Assembly (NCBI GenBank): GCA_031276675.1 | Contig: JAISMO010000081.1 | Span: forward strand, 1-34,671 | Length of the DNA: 34,671 nucleotides | Reading direction: 5' to 3' | Source of the DNA: Tannerella sp. | GTDB lineage: Bacteria; Bacteroidota; Bacteroidia; Bacteroidales; Tannerellaceae | Part shown: one piece after another, positions 17,159 through 24,845 of the stretch | Layout of the letters: each line of letters begins with the position of its first letter | Numbering within the stretch: the first letter of the stretch is position 1 | The notes under the pieces: generated by a model | Databases searched by the model: none | Told to the model about the DNA's origin: nothing | The model's input: only the letters and a program-made list of their open reading frames with translations | Made by a program: the position numbers and the translations under genes

Positions 17159-17920
17159 TCAGGTGCGTCCGTTAAAAATTGACAAGAGAACGTACAGCAG
17201 GATGGAAACGGTGATGCCGCCGATGCCGAAACACAGCATTAACCCCAGCGCTGTCGGCAGAAACGTATATTGCAACCGGTTGTCTTTCCATTTCGGCGAT
17301 TTGAATTTCAGGGAAAACATGGGAATATTTGAAACGAGCAACAGCGACGAACTGACCGACAGGCCTCCGGCGACCGACAGCACTGCCACCGGCGAAATCC
17401 GTCCCGCAGCTGCCGGCAAATCCACGTCAAACCATCCCTGCAAAAAAGCGGGCGAAGCGGACGGCTCGGCGAGGCAGAGCAGCGAAGCCCAGAAAAGGGC
17501 ATGTGCCGGCACGGGCAAGCCGATGAAGGAAGTTTGCTGGCGCGCATCGTTGTTGAATCGGGCCAGGCGCAGGGCCGAAAATACGGGGATCACAAAGGCC
17601 GCCGCAAGGAAGAGTTTCCCGCAGACGGGGTGGCTCCAGTCCACCGTTTTTTGCGTGCGGTCGAGGAAATCGAACAGCATCATGCCCGGGGCAACACCGA
17701 AACTGACCATGTCTGCCAGCGAATCAAGGTCTTTCCCGATGGGCGAACAGGCGTTTAGCAGGCGTGCGGCCAGCCCGTCGACGAAATCGAATCCGGCGGC
17801 TGCAAAGATGGCCGCCATCGCACCGGCAGGATGTCCGCTCAGTGCCAGGATGCAGGCATAGCATCCGCAGAGCAGATTGGCGCACGTCAGCGCGTTGGGC
17901 ACGTGTTTTTGCAGTTTCAC
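17159..17920 (-). CDS. pssA: CDP-diacylglycerol-serine O-phosphatidyltransferase
   Basis: The 253-residue integral membrane enzyme joins serine to CDP-diacylglycerol, making phosphatidylserine. The CDP-alcohol phosphotransferase motif is complete near residue ~48: DFVDGLAARLL, then GKDLDSLAD, giving the DG-x2-AR-x8-G-x3-D-x3-D pattern with all Asp residues. About seven hydrophobic helices follow. The start is a GTG at 17920 that overlaps the psd stop in a GTGA, so translation is coupled. Its product is the substrate of Psd, encoded just upstream. Confidence 0.94.
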   Translation of the reverse strand: MKLQKHVPNALTCANLLCGCYACILALSGHPAGAMAAIFAAAGFDFVDGLAARLLNACSPIGKDLDSLADMVSFGVAPGMMLFDFLDRTQKTVDWSHPVCGKLFLAAAFVIPVFSALRLARFNNDARQQTSFIGLPVPAHALFWASLLCLAEPSASPAFLQGWFDVDLPAAAGRISPVAVLSVAGGLSVSSSLLLVSNIPMFSLKFKSPKWKDNRLQYTFLPTALGLMLCFGIGGITVSILLYVLLSIFNGRT

Positions 17921-18606
17921 AGCGGAGAAGAATAGTCGTAACTGATTTTGTGAAGGCGTGCAACGGGCGTCTGATTGCCGGTTACTTTCTGATCCATTTC
18001 CACAAGTACTTCCGTCCCGACGGGCAGAAACACGTCTACGCGTGAACCGAACTTGATGAACCCCATCTGTTCATCCACATGGCATGATTCGCCGGCTCTG
18101 GCGTAGGTCACGATCCTGCGTGCCAGGACGCCGGCTATCTGGCGCGTGAGCACGTCGACGTTGTGCCGCGTCGTGATCACAATGGTCGAACGTTCGTTTT
18201 CCGTACTGCTTTTCGGCAGGTAAGCCGCCCGAAAACGGCCTGCCTGATGCGATACGCTACGCACGACGCCATTGACCGGAAACCAGTTGGCATGGACGTT
18301 GAACACGGACATGAAAATGGAGATTTGCAGCCGTTTCTCATGGAAGTATTCGTTTTCCATGACTTCTTCAATGGCCACTACCGTTCCGTCGGCAGGCGCA
18401 ATCACCAGCCCCTCCGAATCGTAGGGAAAACGGCGAAACGGACTTCTGAAGAAATTCAGTATCAACAGGAATAACGCAACTGACAGCAGAATGGAAATAA
18501 AGAACAGACCCCCCTTGCCGATCGTATAATGCAGGGTCAGATTGACGACAAACAGAAAAGTGAATAATGACAGCAGCAAACCGGTTCCTTCTCGATGTAC
18601 TTTCAT
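17917..18606 (-). CDS. psd: Phosphatidylserine decarboxylase proenzyme
   Basis: The 229-residue, short-type Psd converts phosphatidylserine to phosphatidylethanolamine in the inner membrane. Residues ~12-55 contain two membrane helices. The self-processing site is KFGSRVDVF, with cleavage expected between G187 and S188, making the pyruvoyl group on the small alpha subunit. Other family words are APADGTVV and SIFMSVFNVHANWFPVNG. The start at 18606 (MKVHREG) is chosen because a -7 box at 18627-18634 lies inside any longer reading frame and because HREG near the N-terminus is usual for relatives. Confidence 0.93.
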   Translation of the reverse strand: MKVHREGTGLLLSLFTFLFVVNLTLHYTIGKGGLFFISILLSVALFLLILNFFRSPFRRFPYDSEGLVIAPADGTVVAIEEVMENEYFHEKRLQISIFMSVFNVHANWFPVNGVVRSVSHQAGRFRAAYLPKSSTENERSTIVITTRHNVDVLTRQIAGVLARRIVTYARAGESCHVDEQMGFIKFGSRVDVFLPVGTEVLVEMDQKVTGNQTPVARLHKISYDYSSPL

Positions 18607-18626
18607 GCTTTTTTTTAATATGGCTG

Positions 18627-18634
18627 CAAAAGTA
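18627..18634 (-). promoter_or_regulatory. -7 box of the psd-pssA-DUF4834 operon
   Basis: TACTTTTG on the minus strand matches TAnnTTTG and would give a leader of about 15 nt before the psd ATG. The box lies just past the stop of the helicase gene on the same strand. Confidence 0.5.
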
Positions 18635-18661
18635 TTCTTTTTTATTGAGAATAAAAAATGT

Positions 18662-21600
18662 TCAGTGGACGACTTCATCCATTTCGTTCAATTCCACATA
18701 CCAGAGACAGCCTTTCACCTTGTAGCCCATGCAGCGGACAAGCTCACAGTAACTGCTTATTTGCCGGCGATGGCGGGAGTCCTTCCGTTCGCCGAACTTG
18801 TAATCGACCACATGAATACAGTCGTTCGTCCTCATGATTCGGTCGGGACGGCTTGACTTTCCGCTGTCGAACAGAATTTCCGCTTCATTGAGCGCCGGCA
18901 TGGAGCCGTCGAACCATTTCTTTACTTCCGGCCTGTTTAACAGGTTTTCCAGACGTTCGCTCCATTCGGCAGCTTCCCTTGGACTGATTTCACCGCCGGC
19001 TTCTTTGGCTGCCACGGCCGGGCGGATGTCGGCTGTGGTTTGGATACCGCTCAGCAATTCGTGCATCAGTACGCCGTAGCGCCGCTGTCTGTCATCGAAA
19101 AAGCCTCCTTTGTGATGCAGACGCAGCAGCATCCGCTCGTCCGGAAGGACGGAAGGGAGATGGCGTACCGGTATTTCTTCCGCGGTTTCCCCGTGCGAAG
19201 GCTGGGTATGCCACCAGTCGCCCCACTCGAAAAGGTCATCCGCGCGGAATCCTCCGGCCGACGACTGTAACGCTTCGCCGCCTCCGACAGTCGTGATGCC
19301 GGTCTCCCGGAGGCTGTCGCGAATCAGTCCGGAAATGGCTTTCGCGGGTCGGGCTCCCGCGTCGGGCACGAAGACAATCAATTCTTCCTTTGCACGGGTG
19401 AATGCCACATAGAGCGCATTCAGGTTGTCAATGTAGGCATGAAGTTTTTCGTGATAATACTCTTGCGCAAAGAGCGTTTTGTTCAGCGCTCCGGAATAGC
19501 CGACCGGTACCAGATGCAGCTGGTTGAAAGGCGCTTCCTGCGGACGGCACCAGAGGATGGAACCGCTTTTCTGGTCAACATCCCAGTCGCCGAACGGAAT
19601 GATGACCGCCTTGAAACCCAATCCTTTCGATTTGTGGATTGTCAGGATACGGATTGCGTTCTGAGAGTCGGGCATGGCAATTTTCGTCCGCTGTCCGGTT
19701 TCATTCCACCACCGGCGAAACTGCTCCATATCGGCCGGCTCGCTTTCCGTATATCCGGCAACAAGATCCAGAAAGGCCTGGATGAAAACCTGTTCGCTTT
19801 CCGGGAAAACCGTTTCGAAAAGCCGGTAGATGCCTTCGGTCATTTCATAGAGCGAACGGTGTGACAGTTTCCGCAGTTCGGCGAGCGTTTCTGCCGGGAA
19901 ATCTTCCCTGATTTCTTCGGCAAATGAAACCGTTTGCGTTTCCCGGCGCAGCAAAACACAGGCAATCCGTGCCAGCCGGCAGACTGCCGGGTCATCCGGC
20001 CGGTTCAGGTAATGCAACATGCAGGTCATAAAGCGGACAGCACGTGAACGGCCCAGTTCCAGTGCGTCTTCCGAAATAAATTCATAATGACAGGTCGTAT
20101 CGGGATGAGCGCTTTTGTATGCCAACAGCGTTTCCGCCACCAGCATTCCCTCGGCTCTGGTACGTACCAGAACGGCCATGTCGCGCAGGGCATAGCCGGT
20201 GTTCTGCAACTGTTCAATCACCGCAGGCAGGCGGAGCATCGCCTCTTCCTTCCAACCGGCATCTGCGTTGCCGGACAGCAGTTCAATCCGGACATGACCG
20301 TCTTTTGCACGAAACGGCGGCGCTACCTGCAAAACACTTCGATCGTAAACTGAAATGATTTTGTTTGCAAAGCGTTCGCGCTGTTCAGGACTGAGCGCAG
20401 ATTCGTCCAGCCCTTCGTTGTAACGCTGTTGCAGCAGGGCCGGTGCGACGGTGAAGAACGTGTTGTTGAACTCGACGATGAGCCGGTGGCTTCGCCAGTT
20501 TTCCGTCAGCGTTTTCCCGGTCGTTTGTCCGGGGGTAAAGTCCTGCCGTACTTTTTCGTCCAGCAGCGTCCAGTCGGAATTGCGGAAACGGTAAATACTT
20601 TGTTTGACGTCGCCCACAATCAGGTTGTCGTGCCGGTAAGCCAGACTTTCGCGTACCAGCGGCCGGAAGTTGAACCATTGCATCTCGCTGGTGTCCTGAA
20701 ACTCGTCGATCATGTAATGATCAATGCGTGTGCCGGTTTTCTCGTAGATGAAAGGGACGTCGCTGCCGTCGATGACACGGTGCAGCAACTCGGTCGTATC
20801 GGCTATCAACATGCAGTTCTTTTCTTCACACCATTGCTTGATCTGGCGGGAAATGTCGGAAAGAATCCCCAGCGTATAATAATAACGGGTAATTTCACAG
20901 GCCGTGTAATAGTTTGTCAGACGGTCGAAGAAAGTGACGGTATGTCGGAGACAGTCGCCCACTTCGGCATTCCAGGCCGTTTCGATGGCCTGTCGCTTGT
21001 CGGGCGGCGTTGTTTTGGTAAGGCAGGCTTCCATCCGGTCGGCCATGTTTCGGAATGTAGCGGAGGGTTCTTTCATGATCCCCCCGGCCAGTTGTTCAAA
21101 CAAAAACAGCACCGAACGGCTGCCTCCCTTGAAATCGGACGGCAGCAATGCGTATCGGGCAAGGGCCGCCATCCCCTGTTCACCGAGGCGTCGGGCTTCG
21201 GCTTCGGTGGCGCGAATTAGCGCATACAGCGTATTTTTATAATGGCCAAGCACCTGCTTGTCGGCAATGTCCTTATCGATCGCGTCGCTGGATGCCTTGT
21301 ATTTTTCCTTGAAAAGTTCCTCGCCGAGCTTCTTGATTTCGGTGCGGATGTCCCAGGTTTCACCCCGTTCCACCTTGTCTTCACTGAACCGCAGCAGCCA
21401 TTCCAGCAGCGGTTTATGTTCCTGTCTGTCCAGTTCGGCCAGCAAGTGGTCAATGGATTCCGACAGGACAAGGTCCTTATCCATTTCGACGCGATAATTG
21501 CCCTGCAAACCGATTTCACGAATGAAGACACGCATGGTCTGCTGAAAGAAACGGTCGATCGTACTGATGTGAAAGGCGGAGTAGTCATGCAGCAGGCGAA

Positions 21601-21871
21601 TCATGATTTTCCGCGCCTGCGTGCGAATCTGCGACGCTGTATGTCCATACAGCCCGGTCAGTGGAGACAGGTAGTCCGAAGGCTGCCCGGAGGCTAACAC
21701 ATGCAGTTCCTGAATGATGCGGCTTTTCATTTCTTCCGTGGCCTTGTTTGTGAATGTCACGGAAAGGATTCGGGAATAAACGTCAGTTCCACTAAACAGT
21801 AACCGGAGGTATTCTCCCGTCAGTGTATGAGTCTTTCCGGTTCCGGCTGAAGCGCGACAGATCGTTAACAT
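18662..21871 (-). CDS. UvrD/RecB-like ATP-dependent helicase-nuclease (AddA-like)
   Basis: The 1069-residue protein is a superfamily 1A helicase with a C-terminal RecB-type nuclease. Walker A ASAGTGKT is at residues ~8-14, VTFTNKATEEM is motif Ia, YMIDEFQDTSE is motif II (~387-397), and AILTIHKSKGLGF-type sequence (RILTIHKSKGLGFK) and YVAFTRAKEEL are motifs V and VI. The last ~130 residues contain RPDRIM and VVDYKFGE, the PD-(D/E)XK core. It is expected to process double-strand breaks for recombination. An AddB-like partner, which usually sits next to it, is not in the window. Its ATG overlaps the end of a 49-codon leader ORF. Confidence 0.92.
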   Translation of the reverse strand: MLTICRASAGTGKTHTLTGEYLRLLFSGTDVYSRILSVTFTNKATEEMKSRIIQELHVLASGQPSDYLSPLTGLYGHTASQIRTQARKIMIRLLHDYSAFHISTIDRFFQQTMRVFIREIGLQGNYRVEMDKDLVLSESIDHLLAELDRQEHKPLLEWLLRFSEDKVERGETWDIRTEIKKLGEELFKEKYKASSDAIDKDIADKQVLGHYKNTLYALIRATEAEARRLGEQGMAALARYALLPSDFKGGSRSVLFLFEQLAGGIMKEPSATFRNMADRMEACLTKTTPPDKRQAIETAWNAEVGDCLRHTVTFFDRLTNYYTACEITRYYYTLGILSDISRQIKQWCEEKNCMLIADTTELLHRVIDGSDVPFIYEKTGTRIDHYMIDEFQDTSEMQWFNFRPLVRESLAYRHDNLIVGDVKQSIYRFRNSDWTLLDEKVRQDFTPGQTTGKTLTENWRSHRLIVEFNNTFFTVAPALLQQRYNEGLDESALSPEQRERFANKIISVYDRSVLQVAPPFRAKDGHVRIELLSGNADAGWKEEAMLRLPAVIEQLQNTGYALRDMAVLVRTRAEGMLVAETLLAYKSAHPDTTCHYEFISEDALELGRSRAVRFMTCMLHYLNRPDDPAVCRLARIACVLLRRETQTVSFAEEIREDFPAETLAELRKLSHRSLYEMTEGIYRLFETVFPESEQVFIQAFLDLVAGYTESEPADMEQFRRWWNETGQRTKIAMPDSQNAIRILTIHKSKGLGFKAVIIPFGDWDVDQKSGSILWCRPQEAPFNQLHLVPVGYSGALNKTLFAQEYYHEKLHAYIDNLNALYVAFTRAKEELIVFVPDAGARPAKAISGLIRDSLRETGITTVGGGEALQSSAGGFRADDLFEWGDWWHTQPSHGETAEEIPVRHLPSVLPDERMLLRLHHKGGFFDDRQRRYGVLMHELLSGIQTTADIRPAVAAKEAGGEISPREAAEWSERLENLLNRPEVKKWFDGSMPALNEAEILFDSGKSSRPDRIMRTNDCIHVVDYKFGERKDSRHRRQISSYCELVRCMGYKVKGCLWYVELNEMDEVVH

Positions 21872-22014
21872 GGAAAAGGAATATGCGTGTCGTCCCTGAG
21901 TCCCGACTCAAATGCGGCCATGTTTTTTCTGTTTTGTTCAAGAAAGGCGCGTAATTCCCCGCCCGGGGCAGCCACCATCCCCCCGGACAAACTGATAAAT
22001 TCGATTCTCTTCAT
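21865..22014 (-). CDS. 49-residue leader ORF overlapping the helicase start
   Basis: The frame starts with MKRIEFISLSGGMVAAPG, preceded by GGAG. It ends IPFPC with TAA, and this stop overlaps the helicase ATG in the string ATGTTAA. A TAnnTTTG box 22 bp before its ATG would start transcription in front of it, so ribosomes meet this frame first. I do not recognise the protein: mixed composition, no membrane helix, no signal peptide. It may be a real small protein, a translated leader that couples or regulates the helicase, or a remnant of an upstream partner gene. Base composition is like its neighbours. Conservation of the frame in relatives would decide. Confidence 0.45.
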   Translation of the reverse strand: MKRIEFISLSGGMVAAPGGELRAFLEQNRKNMAAFESGLRDDTHIPFPC

Positions 22015-22035
22015 CTCCGTATCTTTTTAAGGATG

Positions 22036-22043
22036 CAAATATA
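22036..22043 (-). promoter_or_regulatory. -7 box before the leader ORF and helicase gene
   Basis: TATATTTG on the minus strand matches TAnnTTTG. Transcription would start about 15 nt before the 49-codon leader ORF. Confidence 0.5.
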
Positions 22044-22398
22044 GGCAATTTCGGCACAGTGCATTTTCATCCGAACCTTTCGGCGGAAAAACTTCACATG
22101 GTCGGACCGTTTCCCTTCCGTCCATCTTTAAAGAAACAGGGCAACCGCACCAAAATCAGGCTCAAGGGAAAAACAGTCTCCTAACGGACGTTTGGTCACA
22201 TGAAGTGAGGACGCCGTCACAAAAAGCGAGGATAGAGGTTCCGGGGGATGCAAAATAAACAGGACGGACCAAACGGCCAGGCGGAAAAAAGAGGCAGATG
22301 CAGACAGCGAACGGTCGGCCTGTACCGGATCGCGTGACTGCACCCGGCCATGCTGCGCAAAGCATCCTCCCGTTTGGGGCGGAGAAGGGAGAAATCTG

Positions 22399-22406
22399 TA
22401 TTTTTG
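22399..22406 (+). promoter_or_regulatory. Possible -7 box directed into array 2
   Basis: TATTTTTG on the plus strand matches TAnnTTTG and points at the palindrome array that begins 27 bp later. No gene follows on this strand, so if it is active the product would be a short structured RNA. It could equally be chance in a T-rich stretch. Confidence 0.25.
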
Positions 22407-22432
22407 TTTTTTTTGTTGAGTATTTGTTCTTC

Positions 22433-22558
22433 AAAGACGGCCGTCTTTTCCCGATAAACGGCCGTCTTTCCGGTAAAAACGGTCGTCTTTTCCCAAAAGA
22501 CGGTCGTCTTTCCGGCAAAAACGGTGACTTTTCCGCCGAAAACGGTAAAAAGAGACGG
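22433..22558. repeat. Array 2: six tandem 21-bp palindromic units
   Basis: Units begin at 22433, 22454, 22475, 22496, 22517 and 22538, exactly 21 bp apart. The first core, AAAGACGGCCGTCTTT, is a perfect 16-bp palindrome; units 2-4 keep it closely, and units 5-6 are decayed. The 5-bp linkers alternate between TCCCR and CCGGY, giving a 42-bp higher-order period. As RNA each unit could form a 6-bp hairpin with a GGCC loop followed by a T run, like a weak terminator. Confidence 0.9.
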
Positions 22559-22907
22559 TTGAAGGGAAAAAGAAAGGCACCGGCCACCTGCCGGAGCGCC
22601 GGCAGGTTCACCGGAACCCCCTCCATTTAATTCATTTTATGTAAAAAAACTGTACGGGCAGCGATGGTGGTCGGCCTGTCAAAAACAGCGAATGGATTGC
22701 GCGGACAACGAATATCCATGACAGGATCAGCGTGCGGCTCGCCCGTCGGAAGGGCTGTTTTCGGAGCGAAAATCTCTCTGCTTCGAGCGAGCACATTTTG
22801 ATGTGGTTGCCCTGTTAAAGAAAAAGAAGCCCGGGACTTTTCTTCTCCGATCAGGAGGGTGACAGATACAAGCTTACGCCGCACGGAATTTGTGAATCAT
22901 TGAATCT

Positions 22908-23249
22908 TCAGATGATTTTGCATCCGGAATAGCCTTCTTTGGTAAGGAGTTCCAGCGTCTTCTGCCGGAAATCACCTTGCAGAATGATATCGCCGTCTTT
23001 TGTCGAACCGCCGACACCGCATTTGACCTTCAGCATCTTGCCGAGCGCCGCCAAATCATCGTCTGTGCCTCGGAAGCCGCTGATTAGCGTCACCATCTTG
23101 CCTCCGCGGTGACGTTTGTCCAGCGTGATGCGCAACCGTTGTTTCTCCTTCGGCAGGGTCGCCTTTTCCTCCTCCTCCGCAGGGTACACAAAATCCGGAT
23201 TCGTGGAATAAGTGATCCCCAACCGTTCTTTCCAGTCATTCTTTTTCAT
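22908..23249 (-). CDS. SUI1/YciH-family translation initiation factor
   Basis: The 113-residue protein has an N-terminal acidic tail (to ~35) and a SUI1 domain. The domain's typical words are LDKRHRGGKMVTLISGFRG, followed by KVKCGVGGSTKDGDIILQGDF and a C-terminal GYSGCKII (second word given in part: CGVGGSTKDGDIILQG). The bacterial YciH relatives of eukaryotic eIF1 bind the small ribosomal subunit and affect start-site fidelity; their physiological role is modest and poorly defined. Length and motif order are normal. A possible -7 box TAATTTTG lies at 23369-23376 on the minus strand. It is not linked to an obvious partner gene here. Confidence 0.9.
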   Translation of the reverse strand: MKKNDWKERLGITYSTNPDFVYPAEEEEKATLPKEKQRLRITLDKRHRGGKMVTLISGFRGTDDDLAALGKMLKVKCGVGGSTKDGDIILQGDFRQKTLELLTKEGYSGCKII

Positions 23250-23609
23250 AACCTGAGTTCCGGATAAGAAACAATGAAAAGGAAGCGGTAAGCGTCAACT
23301 ATTTTTTTACGTCTTTGTATTGAATACATTCTAAGCGATATAATAATCATGAACTTGCTTGTCATCGACAAAATTACTGAGATTTTTGTATTGCAGACGA
23401 TTTTGGGTTGAATCTTTATTTGACGGCATCGGGTCTTAACCGGCGGACGGCTGTATCGGGAAGATACAAGTTTTTTGTTTGGGGCGTTTGAGAGAAAAAC
23501 GTCTCCCTGTGTGCAGCGACCCTCTATGAATGCATCCCTTTTGACAGAAAACAGGAATAAACCGGAAATATCATGTACCTTTGCAGGTAAGAACCAAATA
23601 TAAAACATC
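23250..23609. other. Divergent intergenic region between SUI1 and Rpn-type genes
   Basis: This 360-bp, AT-richer region holds the outward promoters: TAATTTTG for SUI1 (minus, 23369-23376) and TACCTTTG for the Rpn-type gene (plus, 23576-23583). No other gene or repeat is seen. Confidence 0.45.
23576..23583 (+). promoter_or_regulatory. -7 box of the Rpn-type gene
   Basis: TACCTTTG matches TAnnTTTG and would give a leader of about 20 nt before the ATG at 23610. Confidence 0.5.
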
Positions 23610-24590
23610 ATGTCGGGAACAAGAACCAGAAAAGAACGAGTCCTAATCTCCTTCGACTACGCACTGAAACGCCTGCTGCGCAATAAAGCCAACTACGACG
23701 TGCTGGAAGGTTTTCTGAGCGAACTGCTCATGCGCGACATACGCGTGAACAGCATTGCGGAAAGCGAAAGCAACCGCGAAAACGCCACGGACAAACACAA
23801 CCGGGTGGACATCCTGATAGAAGACGAAAAGGGAGAACTGCTCATCGTGGAACTCCAGTTTACCCTCGAAATGGACTATTTCCACCGGATGCTGTACGGC
23901 GCCGGCAACATCCTCGTCGAGCGCATGAAGCAGGGAGAAAAATACCTGAACCTTCGCAAGGTCTTTTCCATCAACATCGTCTATTTCGACCTGGGTCAGG
24001 GCGAAGACTATATCTATCACGGGAAGACGATCTTCCGCGGACTGCACGCCAACGATGTGCTTCAGCTCTCCGAAGTGCAGCGCAAAATGTTCGGGGCGCA
24101 GGAAGCGGGCGTTATTTATCCCGAATACTACATCCTGACGGTGAATCATTTCAACGACGTGGCAATGGACACGCTGGACGAGTGGATTTATTTCCTGAAG
24201 AACAACAGCATCCGCGACGAGTTCACGGCCAGAGGGCTTGACAGGGCGCGCGCCGTGCTCGAGTACGACAGACTCTCCCCCGAAGAACGCGCCGAATACG
24301 ACCGCGAGCGGGAAACGTTCAGCCACAGTCTGAGCATGATGGCCTCATCGCGGGACGAGGCGGAATTTAAAATCCGCAACGAACTCGAACCGATCATTGC
24401 CGAAAAAGACGCTATAATCACCGAAAAAGACGCCGTCATTGCCCGTGAACGTGCGGAGAAGGAAGAAAAAGATGCCATCATCGCCCGTGAACGTGCGGAG
24501 AAGGAAGAAAAAGATGCTATCATTGCCCGCGAACGCGCAGAAAAGGAAGCTCTTCTGGCCGAACTGACAGCCTTGAAAAACAACAGGTGA
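23610..24590 (+). CDS. Rpn-family PD-(D/E)XK nuclease / putative transposase
   Basis: The 326-residue protein opens with FDYALKRLLRNKANYDVLEGF and continues with a nuclease core NRVDILIEDEKG...LLIVELQF, in which Asp, Glu and Gln fit the PD-(D/E)XK pattern of the Rpn (recombination-promoting nuclease, PDDEXK_2) family (first word given in part: FDYALKRLLRNKANY). Residues ~30-225 are this domain. The tail from ~260 is a charged coiled coil made of EKDAIIARERAEKE repeats encoded by 42-bp direct repeats. Family members in Bacteroidota are common, often in several copies, and promote RecA-independent recombination in E. coli; the role here is not known. It stands alone with its own promoter. Confidence 0.85.
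   Translation: MSGTRTRKERVLISFDYALKRLLRNKANYDVLEGFLSELLMRDIRVNSIAESESNRENATDKHNRVDILIEDEKGELLIVELQFTLEMDYFHRMLYGAGNILVERMKQGEKYLNLRKVFSINIVYFDLGQGEDYIYHGKTIFRGLHANDVLQLSEVQRKMFGAQEAGVIYPEYYILTVNHFNDVAMDTLDEWIYFLKNNSIRDEFTARGLDRARAVLEYDRLSPEERAEYDRERETFSHSLSMMASSRDEAEFKIRNELEPIIAEKDAIITEKDAVIARERAEKEEKDAIIARERAEKEEKDAIIARERAEKEALLAELTALKNNR
24399..24551 (+). repeat. 42-bp in-frame tandem repeats in the Rpn-type gene
   Basis: GCCCGTGAACGTGCGGAGAA starts at 24441 and 24483, and a diverged copy starts at 24525, a 42-bp period (14 codons). Two shorter 21-bp units precede them. The first two 42-bp copies are almost identical in DNA, so copy number could change by slippage without shifting the frame. 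Confidence 0.85.
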
Positions 24591-24780
24591 AAATTGAACA
24601 AATGCTTGCCTGTTATGATAAACCCGGTTACCGGTATGCTTTATAAAAAGAAAAAATCCGTGCGGTACATAGCGTCGCCGGTTTAAAACCTGCCGCCGCT
24701 AACTCCGGTTGTGTCTGTGAGCCATGTCGCAGGCCGCAGGAAGAATATCTCCCCTGCAACGCACCCGAAAGAGACTTCAT

Positions 24781-24821
24781 AAAAAAAACGGAGTGCGGAA
24801 TGATTTGTCATCCGCACTCCG
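24781..24821 (-). terminator. Intrinsic terminator of the SusC/SusD operon
   Basis: On the minus strand CGGAGTGCGGA and TCCGCACTCCG form a perfect 11-bp stem around an 11-nt loop region, followed by eight T. It lies 25 bp past the stop of the last lipoprotein gene and marks the operon end. Confidence 0.92.
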
Positions 24822-24845
24822 AATATAACAGGTCAGGGATCAGGA

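Larger units (their letters stand above)
22044..22907. other. Long intergenic region containing array 2; no confident gene
   Basis: Apart from a promoter-like box at 22399-22406 and the 21-bp array at 22433-22558, nothing is recognised. An 85-codon frame on the minus strand (22627-22884) starts 24 bp after the SUI1 gene, but has no known domain or ribosome site and is not called. Confidence 0.5.

Noticed and set aside
22627-22884. 85-codon minus-strand frame after SUI1
   Set aside because: Starts 24 bp after SUI1 but has no domain, no ribosome site and no known relatives that I can name. Left as unassigned.
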